NCBI RefSeq assembly: GCF_900659615.1
Contig: NZ_CAACUY010000039.1
Location: forward strand, 1 to 59,963
Direction of reading: 5' to 3'
DNA from: Actinomadura fibrosa
GTDB lineage: Bacteria; Actinomycetota; Actinomycetes; Streptosporangiales; Streptosporangiaceae
DNA length: 59,963 nt
This document shows, piece by piece, positions 8,455-15,900 of this stretch. The translations under genes were made by a program, and so were the position numbers. Position 1 is the first letter of the stretch. Every line of letters begins with the position of its first letter. A model generated the notes under the pieces. It was not told the DNA's origin, did no database searches, and saw nothing but the letters and a program-made list of their open reading frames with translations.

Positions 8455-8471
8455 CCGTCGAGAATCGACGG
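8455..8471 (+). terminator. Small hairpin after the Ter metabolite operon
   Basis: CCGTCGA-GAA-TCGACGG is a perfect 7-bp stem with a 3-nt loop, 21 bp after the HAD stop and 92 bp before the next start. It is a plausible terminator without a U-tract. Confidence 0.4.
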
Positions 8472-8562
8472 CCGCCAAAGGGTCGTCGCGGACGCCTTCT
8501 CCGGTCACAATCACGGGTGAACCGTCGACGCACGACCGCGACCGGGAGGTCACTCTGAGCAC

Positions 8563-9882
8563 ATGAGCTCCCGTCTCACCGGCGACGAGACCGCGCTGTG
8601 GCAGGCCGCGGCCCGGGTGCTCGACGCCAACTGGACCGGAACGGCGACCGCCGCGTCGCCGGGCCTCTACCCCCACCAGTGGAGCTGGGACTCCGCGTTC
8701 GTCAGCATGGGCCTGGCCCGCCACCGGCCCGACCGCGCCGAAGCCGAGCTCCTCTGCCTGTTCCGCGGCCAGTGGGCCGACGGGATGCTCCCGCACATCG
8801 TCTTCAACACGAGCCTCGCCCGGCACGCCTTCTTCCCCGGCCCCGAGCTCTGGCGCAGCGACCGGCAGCCCGCCGCCCCCCGCGGCGTCCACACCTCCGG
8901 CCTCACCCAGCCCCCGCTGCACGCCCTCGCCGCCCTGCGCCTGCACGAATGCGCCCCCGACACCGACGGCAGCCGCGCCTTCCTCGCCCGCCTCTACCCG
9001 ATGCTCGTCGCCCAGCACCGCTACCTCGCCCGTGCCCGCGACCTCGCCTCAAGCGGCCTCATCGCCATCTGCCATCCCTGGGAGTCCGGCCTCGACAACA
9101 GCCCCGCCTGGGACCGCCCCCTCGGCGCCCTCCAGCTCCCGCCCACCGCCTACGCGCCCGGCCACGTCCCCCGCACCCTTCCCACCGGCGAGGACTACGA
9201 CCGCTACGTCTGGCTCGTCACCCTCATGCGCGAAGCCGGATACGCCCCCGAATACCTCCGCGACGCCCACCCCTTCGCCGTCGAGGACCCCCTCGTCAAC
9301 GCCACCTACCTCGCCTCGGCGCACGCCCTCGCCGAGATCGCCGAGATCCTCCACGAGGACCCCGCCCCGCACCGCGAGGCCGCCGACCGCGTCCACCACG
9401 CCCTGCTCGACCGGCTCTGGGACCGCGACACCGGCTGCTTCCGCGCCCGCGACCTCCGCGACGACCGCCTCCTGCCCGTCGTCACCGCCGCGTCCTTCGG
9501 GCCGCTCCTCGACCCGCGGCTCCCCGCGCCGATCGTCCGCAACCTCGTGGACCTGCTGCTGTCCGCCCGCTTCGCCGGAGCCGCCGGCTACCCCGTCCCC
9601 ACCTGCGACATCCAGGCCCCCGCCTTCGACCGCGGCGGCTACTGGCGCGGACCCACCTGGATCAGCACCAACTGGCTCCTCTGGTACGGCTCCCTCGCCC
9701 ACGACCTCCCGGTCGTCGCGGACCTCCTCTACGGGTCCACGATGCGGCTCGTCCGCCAGTCCGGCTTCCGCGAGTTCTTCGACCCCTTCGACGGGACGGG
9801 CCGCGGCGGCCACGACCACTCCTGGTCCGCCGCCCTCGTCCTCGACCTCCTCGGCGCCCGCCGCGCCCCCCAGGCGGCCTGA
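8563..9882 (+). CDS. GH63/MGH1-like glycoside hydrolase (glucosyl- or mannosylglycerate hydrolase type)
   Basis: A 439-residue (alpha/alpha)6-barrel enzyme starting at ATG 8563 with GGGAGG upstream. It matches the MGH1-type/GH63 group seen in glucosylglycerate and mannosylglycerate hydrolases: LYPHQWSWDSAFVSMGLARH near residue 34 contains the WDSAF substrate-binding segment. ICHPWESGLDNSPAWD near residue 168 carries the ESGLDNSP motif with the likely catalytic acid Asp. FDRGGYWRGPTWISTNWLLW near residue 350 is the GGYWRGP block. The C-terminal HDHSWSAALVLDLL is also typical. There is no signal peptide, so it is cytoplasmic. It lies 129 bp after the Ter operon on the same strand, and a role in compatible-solute turnover under stress would fit, but this is inference. 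Substrate specificity is not readable. Confidence 0.85.
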   Translation: MSSRLTGDETALWQAAARVLDANWTGTATAASPGLYPHQWSWDSAFVSMGLARHRPDRAEAELLCLFRGQWADGMLPHIVFNTSLARHAFFPGPELWRSDRQPAAPRGVHTSGLTQPPLHALAALRLHECAPDTDGSRAFLARLYPMLVAQHRYLARARDLASSGLIAICHPWESGLDNSPAWDRPLGALQLPPTAYAPGHVPRTLPTGEDYDRYVWLVTLMREAGYAPEYLRDAHPFAVEDPLVNATYLASAHALAEIAEILHEDPAPHREAADRVHHALLDRLWDRDTGCFRARDLRDDRLLPVVTAASFGPLLDPRLPAPIVRNLVDLLLSARFAGAAGYPVPTCDIQAPAFDRGGYWRGPTWISTNWLLWYGSLAHDLPVVADLLYGSTMRLVRQSGFREFFDPFDGTGRGGHDHSWSAALVLDLLGARRAPQAA

Positions 9883-9900
9883 TCGCCTACCGTGGCACCC

Positions 9901-10377
9901 ATGCGCCTACTCCGCCGGGTGCCCTCCGGCGTCACCCTTGAGCGAGGCGAACGCGCCCTCGCGTCCGCCGCCACCCGCGGCGGCTCCCACGTCGTGGCCA
10001 CCACCACGGCCCTGCACCTGCCGACCCCCGGCGGCATGGCCCGCATCCCCTGGGAACGCGTCGACCAGGCCTCCTGGAAGGACGGCTGGCTCCACGTCCA
10101 CGAGACGTCCGGCGGAGCCGAGCACCACGTCCGCCTCACCGACCCCGGGTCCGTCCCCGAGACCGTCCGCGAGCGCGTCACCGCCACCATCGCCGTCAAC
10201 CACCAGGCCAGGCTGCCCGGCGGCGGCAAGGTCCGCATCGCCGGACGCCGCCCGGCGTCCGGCGGCGACGTGCGCTGGTCCTTCGTCTTCGACGCGGGCC
10301 TCGATCCGGACGACCCGGGCCTGCGCGCCCAGGCCGAGCAGCTCCTCGAAGACCTCCGCCGCCAGACCGGCCTCTGA
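9901..10377 (+). CDS. Conserved hypothetical actinobacterial protein
   Basis: A 158-residue protein with ATG 9901 as the probable start; GTG 9892 is an in-frame alternative only 9 bp after the glycosidase stop. It begins MRLLRRVPSGVTLERGERAL and is rich in beta-strand patterns such as GMARIPWERVDQASWKDGWL and HHVRLTDPGSVPETVRERVT. This resembles a PH-like or small beta-barrel domain. No signal peptide, membrane segment or catalytic motif is visible. Close spacing to the glycosidase suggests co-transcription. Similar short proteins are common in actinomycete genomes, but no function is known to me. Confidence 0.75.
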   Translation: MRLLRRVPSGVTLERGERALASAATRGGSHVVATTTALHLPTPGGMARIPWERVDQASWKDGWLHVHETSGGAEHHVRLTDPGSVPETVRERVTATIAVNHQARLPGGGKVRIAGRRPASGGDVRWSFVFDAGLDPDDPGLRAQAEQLLEDLRRQTGL

Positions 10378-10403
10378 CAGGACCGGCCCTCACGATCTCC
10401 AAA

Positions 10404-10427
10404 AATCTACGCTCACCGAAGTAGATT
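10404..10427. promoter_or_regulatory. Inverted repeat AATCTAC-N10-GTAGATT, likely operator
   Basis: A perfect 7-bp inverted repeat (10404-10410 and 10421-10427). Its right arm overlaps the predicted -35 element of the following promoter. The position fits a DNA-binding protein acting at the promoter, possibly the MerR-type product encoded downstream (autoregulation is inference). Confidence 0.5.
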
Positions 10428-10450
10428 CCCGCGCCCCCATGGGCTATAGT
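10422..10450 (+). promoter_or_regulatory. Predicted promoter for the MerR leader transcript
   Basis: TAGATT (10422-10427) and TATAGT (10445-10450) are separated by exactly 17 bp. The -10 is unusually good for such GC-rich DNA. Transcription would start near 10457, about 425 bp before the MerR-type gene, implying a long untranslated leader. Confidence 0.5.
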
Positions 10451-10456
10451 TTCTGT

Positions 10457-10791
10457 CATCGAAGAGCACAAGGTCCGAGATGAGCGGCAGCTGACGAACT
10501 GCCCGCACGGATGGAAGAAGCGGGCCGGACGTGCCGGGGTCAGCGCAGTGGAAGGGACCCCGGCAGCCGGCTCCGCAACCGGGGGCCAACGGGCCGTCGG
10601 CGAAGTGAACGCAAGTAACGCAAGTAGGAAGAACACGGAAGGAGGGTCTCGGCACCATCGGGATCGCCCGTCGCAGGCTCCAGTCACGCCGCGCGGGTAC
10701 CGCAGACCATGGTGGCCTGCGGTCACGCATCCGCGATCCCCGCGCCCACAAGGCAGGCGCGCCCGATGAAACCGGCCCCGACGCCGGAGGA
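10457..10791 (+). other. Long, highly structured leader region upstream of the MerR-type gene
   Basis: This 335-bp stretch has no convincing conventional gene but dense RNA-structure potential. GCCCGC 10501-10506 pairs with GCGGGC 10520-10525. TGCCGGGGTC 10532-10541 pairs perfectly with GACCCCGGCA 10556-10565 (10 bp). CCGCAG and CTGCGG enclose a short loop near 10701-10724. ACGCAAGTA is repeated around 10610-10627. An AAGGAGGG motif at about 10638-10645 is not followed by a normal start codon. One frame from GTG 10548 is open for 73 codons but lacks a ribosome-binding site and the local G/C third-position bias. I read the region as a candidate cis-regulatory or dual-function RNA, and I cannot match it to a named riboswitch. 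Confidence 0.45.
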
Positions 10792-10884
10792 ATGGTGTTG
10801 TACCTCACGGCCCCGGCGCCGCCCGATGGCGCCGGGGCCCCGATGTTCGCCGACCCGCCGATGACAGCACAGAAGGTCATGTGA
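10792..10884 (+). CDS. Small leader ORF translationally coupled to the MerR-type gene
   Basis: A 30-codon frame beginning ATG-GTG-TTG at 10792, directly after GGAGG (10786-10790). Given that spacing, initiation at GTG 10795 or TTG 10798 is more likely. The peptide is about MVLYLTAPAPPDGAGAPMFA followed by DPPMTAQKVM. Its TGA overlaps the GTG start of the regulator (ATGTGA). The regulator has only a weak AGAAGG of its own, so ribosomes leaving this ORF probably start the regulator. A 12-bp perfect hairpin lies inside the ORF, so its translation would melt that structure. No similarity is known to me; a regulatory leader peptide is the best reading. Confidence 0.45.
   Translation: MVLYLTAPAPPDGAGAPMFADPPMTAQKVM
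10809..10839 (+). promoter_or_regulatory. Perfect 12-bp hairpin inside the leader ORF (possible attenuator)
   Basis: GGCCCCGGCGCC (10809-10820) and GGCGCCGGGGCC (10828-10839) pair perfectly around a 7-nt loop, ending 41 bp before the MerR-type start. Without a U-tract it could be a transcriptional pause/terminator or a translation-controlling stem. Confidence 0.5.
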
Positions 10885-11273
10885 GAGCACCCCAGCCGGC
10901 CGGAACCGGCACCCACCCCGGAATACCAGCGGACCCCGACACCGGGGCCGACAAACTGGACGACAAACTCGACGACGAGGACTACCCCGCCTACAGCATG
11001 GGCCGTGCCGCCGAGATCCTCGGCGTCACCCCGGGGTTCCTGCGCGGCCTGGACGCCGCCAAGCTGTTCGTCCCGCAACGCTCGGCCGGCGGCCACCGCC
11101 GCTACTCCCGCTACCAGCTGCGCCTGGCCCAGCGCGCCCGCGACCTGGTCGACCAGGGCACCGCACTGGAAGCGGCCTGCCGCATCATCATCCTGGAAGA
11201 CCAGCTCGCCGAGGCGCAGCGCATCAACGCCCAGCTCCAGCAGCGCATCGACCAGACCAGCGAGCACAACTGA
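10881..11273 (+). CDS. MerR-type helix-turn-helix transcriptional regulator
   Basis: A 130-residue protein starting at GTG 10881. After an acidic, probably disordered N-terminus (about 45 residues), the MerR winged helix reads YPAYSMGRAAEILGVTPGFL followed by RSAGGHRRYSRYQLRLAQRA. A C-terminal helix ILEDQLAEAQRINAQLQQRI forms the dimerisation coiled coil. There is no effector-binding domain, so it is a stand-alone MerR-like DNA-binding protein of a type common in actinomycetes. Its start overlaps the small leader ORF, and a long structured leader with its own promoter precedes it, so control is probably at both transcription and translation. The inverted repeat at 10404-10427 is a candidate autoregulatory site. 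Confidence 0.88.
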   Translation: MRAPQPAGTGTHPGIPADPDTGADKLDDKLDDEDYPAYSMGRAAEILGVTPGFLRGLDAAKLFVPQRSAGGHRRYSRYQLRLAQRARDLVDQGTALEAACRIIILEDQLAEAQRINAQLQQRIDQTSEHN

Positions 11274-11315
11274 CGGGCCCGCCAGAGGAGCCCGAAACTC
11301 CCGCGAACAATGCGA

Positions 11316-11343
11316 CGGCGCCCAGGCGCACGCCTGGGCGCCG
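11316..11343. repeat. Palindrome copy 1 (CGGCGCCCAGGCG / CGCCTGGGCGCCG)
   Basis: Two perfect 13-base arms (11316-11328 and 11331-11343) surround CA. The flanking GCGA at 11312-11315 is shared with a second copy at 11741-11778, so about 30 bp are almost identical between the two sites. It lies between the MerR-type gene and the next gene, and could be a terminator or a mobile palindromic element. Confidence 0.65.
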
Positions 11344-11364
11344 AACGACGGGAGGCCCGACATC

Positions 11365-11730
11365 ATGGACGGTCCCGACTTCTGGCTCCGCCTGGAGTAC
11401 CGCGTCTGCAGTGAACTCGAAGGCTTCGAGGACAGACGCATCCGCTTCCTCTCCTGCGACGGCTTGTCACCCGAGCACATCGACCTGGAGGCACCGGAGC
11501 CCTGCATACGCGGACGCGCGTGGATCCACGGCCATCAGGACAGCCGCTGGACCTTCACCCTGTTCATCGGCCAGCCCCGATCCGAAGCGGAGATCGACTG
11601 GCCTGCCCTGCTGCCCGCCGAAGACCGGACGGGCTGGCTGACTCCCGACGTGGCAGCCAGAACCCTGACGATGAGCCCACTCGCGAGCCTCCCCGACGGC
11701 GATACGCCGCTCGGACGGCAACGCACCTGA
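11365..11730 (+). CDS. Conserved hypothetical actinobacterial protein
   Basis: A 121-residue protein starting at ATG 11365 behind GGGAGG at 11350-11355. It begins MDGPDFWLRLEYRVCSELEG and contains DRRIRFLSCDGLSPEHIDLE and EAEIDWPALLPAEDRTGWLT. The IDW-x-x-LLP block and an aromatic beta-rich core are features I associate with a small actinobacterial family of unknown function. There is no signal peptide or membrane segment. The gene is bracketed by two near-identical palindromes (11316-11343 and 11741-11778), so it may form its own transcription unit or have been captured with them. Confidence 0.72.
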   Translation: MDGPDFWLRLEYRVCSELEGFEDRRIRFLSCDGLSPEHIDLEAPEPCIRGRAWIHGHQDSRWTFTLFIGQPRSEAEIDWPALLPAEDRTGWLTPDVAARTLTMSPLASLPDGDTPLGRQRT

Positions 11731-11740
11731 GCCGGGAAAG

Positions 11741-11778
11741 CGCGACGGCGCCCAGGCGTACGCCTGGGCGCCGTCGCG
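11741..11778. terminator. Perfect 18-bp palindrome (copy 2), bidirectional terminator between convergent genes
   Basis: An 18-base arm (11741-11758) and its exact reverse complement (11761-11778) surround TA; the core is GGCGCCCAGGCG-TA-CGCCTGGGCGCC. It lies between a forward gene ending at 11730 and a reverse gene ending at 11789, so a bidirectional terminator is the simplest role. It repeats the palindrome at 11316-11343. Confidence 0.7.
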
Positions 11779-11788
11779 GGGCTCGGCA

Positions 11789-12061
11789 CTAGGTGCCGGT
11801 GACCGTCGGCTCGGCCTTGTGCCGTCCCGGCAGCTGCTCGGGCACCCGGTCCTTCGCCGAAGCGGTCAGGCTGCCCGCCTTCTCCTTGGCGACCTCGGCG
11901 AACTCACCGCCCTTCGCCTGCAGCGTCCCGGTGACCTCCTGGACCTTCGGGTTCTCCGACACCTGCCGCGACAGCCGCTTCAACTGCTCGTACCGCTCGC
12001 GCCCGGCCCGCGTCCCGAGGACGTAGCCGATCGCGGCGCCCGCGATGAACGTGTACTTCAT
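11789..12061 (-). CDS. YtxH-like small membrane-anchored protein
   Basis: A 90-residue protein on the reverse strand starting at ATG 12061. MKYTFIAGAAIGYVLGTRAG is a short glycine-rich hydrophobic segment followed by RERYEQLKRLSRQVSENPKV. This is the standard start of small YtxH-like actinobacterial proteins with an N-terminal membrane segment and a long helical tail (KGGEFAEVAKEKAGSLTASA). Such proteins are sometimes misnamed protoporphyrinogen oxidase because of a motif in the N-terminus. Function is unknown; a membrane-anchored helical scaffold or stress protein is inferred. It converges with the 11365 gene across the 18-bp palindrome. Confidence 0.78.
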   Translation of the reverse strand: MKYTFIAGAAIGYVLGTRAGRERYEQLKRLSRQVSENPKVQEVTGTLQAKGGEFAEVAKEKAGSLTASAKDRVPEQLPGRHKAEPTVTGT

Positions 12062-12214
12062 GCCAATCTCCCAGGTCGGGGGCTCAACGTTCCCGCCCCA
12101 TACCCACGATCGCGCCCTTCATCCACCCCCGCCGATACACGTGCGCGAACAGTCCCGCACATGCGCTAACCTAGACGCGCTGGCAGGGGCCCAGAACCCC
12201 GCCGGCCCGCACGA

Positions 12215-12287
12215 TCCCGCGTAGCTCAATCGGCAGAGCAGCCGGCTGTTAACCGGCAGGTTATTGGTTCGAGTCCAATCGCGGGAG
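12215..12287 (+). tRNA. tRNA-Asn (GTT)
   Basis: A 73-nt cloverleaf. Acceptor TCCCGCG (12215-12221) pairs with CGCGGGA (12280-12286), with G discriminator 12287. Anticodon stem GCCGG/CCGGC encloses CTGTTAA with anticodon GTT at 12248-12250. The T arm contains GGTTCGAGTCC. CCA is not encoded. Confidence 0.97.
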
Positions 12288-12444
12288 CTTCCTTTCGCCA
12301 AGAAACTCTCGAATCAGGCACGCTTCCGGTATCGGTGGCGTGCTTGTTCGCTTTGCCGATGTGCCTGGCCGGTGAGAGTGCTGGGACGCCCTGGGTGTCG
12401 TCATCATGGACGCGCGGTGTGGTGCGCGACATGGGCGGAGGGCC

Positions 12445-12999
12445 ATGGACGAGGGTTCCGGTGTGCGCCGAGTCGAAGACCGGCCGGGGCATGAACTGAG
12501 TCCCGTGGAGTACGAGCGGGCCGTCGCCGAGCTCGTCCGTGCCAGCGAGCAGGAGGTCCTGGACTGGCGGGTCGCCCATCTCGACGAGGTGCCGGGGACC
12601 GACGGGACCTATGTCATCGACGTCACCGTGCGGTTCCGGCTGCTCGGGGCGGAGTTCCTCATGCTGTTCGAGTGCAAGCGGCACGCGTCGCCGGTCAAGC
12701 GCGAGCATGTGCAGGTGCTGAACGACAAGCTCCGCTCCACGGGTGCGCACAAAGGCGTCCTGGTGGCGACGTCCGGGTTCCAGAGCGGGGCGCTGGAGTA
12801 CGCGCGCGTCCACGGCATCGCCTGCGTCCGGCTCGTTGACGACTCCTGGACGTACGAGACGCGTGACGGTGACCGGGTCGACGGGGTGCGTCCCCAGTAC
12901 TCGGCGTATCTGAGCCGCCTCACGAAGGCGGGCGCAGTGAACGTTCTGCTGAGCGAGCGGCCTGATCGGCTCAGCAGTTTCCTTTTCGGCCTCGTCTAG
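12445..12999 (+). CDS. Mrr-like restriction endonuclease family protein
   Basis: A 184-residue protein with ATG 12445 preceded by GCGGAGGG; ATG 12406 is possible but lacks a site. It is a PD-(D/E)xK nuclease of the Mrr_cat type. YVIDVTVRFRLLGAEF gives Asp58, and MLFECKRHASPV gives the E-C-K pair at residues 75-77. VQVLNDKLRSTGAHKGVLVA supplies the following helix and strand with the conserved Gln, and GALEYARVHGIACVRLVDD is the typical end. No N-terminal DNA-recognition domain is present, so this is a short Mrr relative. It lies just behind tRNA-Asn and overlaps the CHAT protease gene tail to tail by 4 bp. A defence role (type IV-like restriction or nuclease effector) is inference. Confidence 0.82.
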   Translation: MDEGSGVRRVEDRPGHELSPVEYERAVAELVRASEQEVLDWRVAHLDEVPGTDGTYVIDVTVRFRLLGAEFLMLFECKRHASPVKREHVQVLNDKLRSTGAHKGVLVATSGFQSGALEYARVHGIACVRLVDDSWTYETRDGDRVDGVRPQYSAYLSRLTKAGAVNVLLSERPDRLSSFLFGLV

Positions 13000-15900
13000 A
13001 TCCCTGCGTGGATCTGGCCCGCCCACAGGGTCGGGGCGTCGAGGTAGGTGGCGCGGAGGCGATGCAGGGCGTGGTGGAGGGCGTGGGCCGCGCGGGCGGC
13101 GTCCGGGGGTCGTGTGCCCTCGCCGGTCAGTTCGGTGTAGATCTCTTCGGCCGCCTGGGTGGCGACCCGGTCGTTGATCGGCCACAGGGTGCCGATCGTG
13201 GCGCGGAAGCCGGCGAGCTGGAACGCGGCGGTGATGTGGACGGCCTCGTCGACGAGGCGGGGGTGCGTGTCGGACGTGCCGCACGCGGACAGGTAGGCGA
13301 GGTCGGCGCCGGCCAGGTCGAGCCGGGAGATCTCCGCGACCGTCAGGGGGCTCGCCGAGTGGTCGTGGAGAAGGAGCCGGCCCGCGTCCGGGGCGTCCCA
13401 GCCGGACGTGGCGTGGCAGGCGAAGTGGGCCACGGAGTGCCGGGGGAGCGCGGACAGGACGGCCTGGCGGGTCGCGTGCCGCGACCGGAGGATCGTCGGT
13501 TCCGTGAGCAGGCGGCTCACCCGGTGCGCCTCGTCGTCCGCGCCCGGGAGCGGTGGTGCGTCCGGCGTCTCCGGCATGGCGACGATGAGCGCGGGCCGGG
13601 CCTCCGGGGAGGACGGCGCCGGGTTCCGCCGGGCGTAGGCCAGCGCGCGGATCGTGGGGGTATAGGACGAGACGACCCGGTCCATAACGGTGCGAGGTGG
13701 AGTGTCGGTGAGGAGGTCGTGGTGGTGGCCGGCCGCGTGCAGGGGCAGGTACGCCATGACGCCGACCGAGCACCACCAGATTCGCGGCCAGCCGTCCTCG
13801 GGCGCGGCGGTGTGCCCGAGGGCGGTGAGGATCGGCGCGGCCGTGGTGTCCCACAGCCAGCCGAGGACGTCGTGCAGTTCGGCCTCGGCGCGCCTGCGGC
13901 CGGACGCGTCCGGTGCGGTGACGGCGGCGCGGCGGGCGGCGAGGAACCGGTCGCCCTGCTCGTAGGCGGCCTGCTCGGTGAGGGCGGGGAGGGGGACGTG
14001 CCTGACCGGCCGTGCGGTGTCGCCGGTCACGATCAGGGCGTCGCAGCGGTCCCGGTCGGTGGTCACCAGGACGATCGGCCCGGCGTCCGCCTGGCGCCGC
14101 AGCTCGTCGATGGACGGCGGGGCGAGGAATCCCGCGAGGCCCGGCCGGGCGTGGACGCGGTCGAGCAGCCCGTCCCAGGCGGCCGCCGCCGCGCGGCGCC
14201 GGTCGGCGATCGTGCGATCGCCCTCACTGCCGGGGGTCGGCGTGGGATCGAGGCGGGCCAGGTCGTCGCGGAGCCGGACGAACTCGTCGACGAGGTCGGG
14301 GGCATGAGCGCGCAGCCGATCTACTTCGGTGCGAGAGTCCATGTCCTCTCTGAGGAGCAGGCCGCGGGACTGTTCGAGCAGTTCCACGGCCCGCTGGGGC
14401 CGGCCGGCGGCGAGAGCGGTGGCGGCCACCTGCCCGGCGATCCCGGCCTCCTCGCCGAGCTGGTGCTCGCGGTCGGCGCGCCGCAGGTCCCGGGGAGCGA
14501 CCAGCGGCAGCAGGCTTACCACCGTCTCGATCGCGCCGAGCGCGGCCTCCGGCGGGCAGATCCTGGCGAGGGACCGCTCGGCGCTGATCCGGTCCTCGAC
14601 GGTGGCGGCAGGGTGGGCCGTCGCCCGCTTCAGGACGGCTTGGGCCTCGTCCCGGGCTGACTCATCCCCGGTGTGGCGGTGGAGGAGGACGAGCGCCGAG
14701 CCCAGTACGCACAGGTAACCGGGGAGCTCGGACCAGTTGTCGTGGCTGGCGGCGACGGCGGCGCGTCCGGCGGCGACGGCCTCACGGAGGGTGGCCGGGT
14801 CTCCGGTGTGGCGGAATTGCAGCGTGAGCCCGACGGCGAGGTTGTTGAGGTTGCGAGGTCGGAAAGCGTGACCCTCGGGGGTGGCGGCCACGGCGGCGCG
14901 GGACAGGTCGGCCGCCTCGGCCCAGTGGCGGGGATCCTCCGTGCGTCCGGCCAGCGCGTACAGGGAGTTCGCCAGGCTCGACAGGTACCGCGCGCGGTCC
15001 GGGTGGTCGTCGTTGATCAGCTCCAGCGCCGCCGCCCCGGCTTGGACGGCTCCGGACAGCGCCTGCGGATCCCCCGTCCGGTCGGCGAGGGTCCGCAGGG
15101 TGTTGCCGAGATTGAGCAGCCGACCCGCCCGCGCCGGGTGGTCGTCCGGTGTGGCCGCCAGGGAGGCCCGGTGCGCGTCCACCGCCTCGCTGAGGACGGC
15201 GAGATCACCGGTCCGCTCGAACGACGTGCGCAGGGACACGCCCAGATTCGCCAGGCACATGCCCCGATGCGGATGCTCCTGGGGGAAGGCGGCCAAGGCC
15301 CGGTGCCCGGTGTCGATGGCCTCGCGCAGCACATCCGGATCACCCGTGCGCTCGAACAGGGCCTGCAAGATCCCGCCGAGGCCGGTCAGGCGGCCGGGCA
15401 GTTCCGGGTCGCCGGACGGGGTGGTCCGCACCGAGGCCCGGAAGGCGGTGACCGCCTCGTCCAGCGTCTCCGCCTCGCCGGTCGACTCGTACAGCTTGCG
15501 CGCCATGCCGCCGAGTTCGTTCAGATGGTCGGCTCGCGTTGCGGCGTCGGCCGTGTCGCCGACGAGGGCCCGCCGGACGTCGACCGCCTCCCGCAGTGCC
15601 TCAATGTCCCCGATGTGGTTGGACAGCGTGAAGAGGGCGGTCGAGAGGAAGGCGCGGCGGGACGGATCGACGCGGGCGCCCTCGCGGAGGACGGCGACCA
15701 TCTCCCGGAGCGCGTCCACCTCGCCGAAGTCGTCGTACCAGCTCGCCAGGGCGCTGAGCAGGTTGGACATGCACAGGTCCCATTTCGGGTGATCGGACGG
15801 GACCAGAGCCAGCGCCGACCGGAACTGCTCAAGCGCCCCTTGGAGGGCTTCGAGGTCACCGGCCCGCTCGTACCACTCCATGAACACGACACCGTGGTCG

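Noticed and set aside
10548..10769. 73-codon frame in the MerR leader, partly protein-like (PSQAPVTPRGYRRPWWPAVT)
   Set aside because: GTG start lies in a hairpin loop without a ribosome-binding site, and third-position G/C bias is weak. Kept as part of the leader finding rather than called as a gene.
12181..12300. Attachment site at the 3' end of tRNA-Asn
   Set aside because: No second copy of the tRNA 3' end was seen in the window and no integrase is nearby.
12226..13854. 542-codon reverse-strand frame crossing tRNA-Asn, Mrr and the CHAT end
   Set aside because: It overlaps a tRNA and two genes with intact catalytic motifs in other frames, and its own translation is low-complexity.
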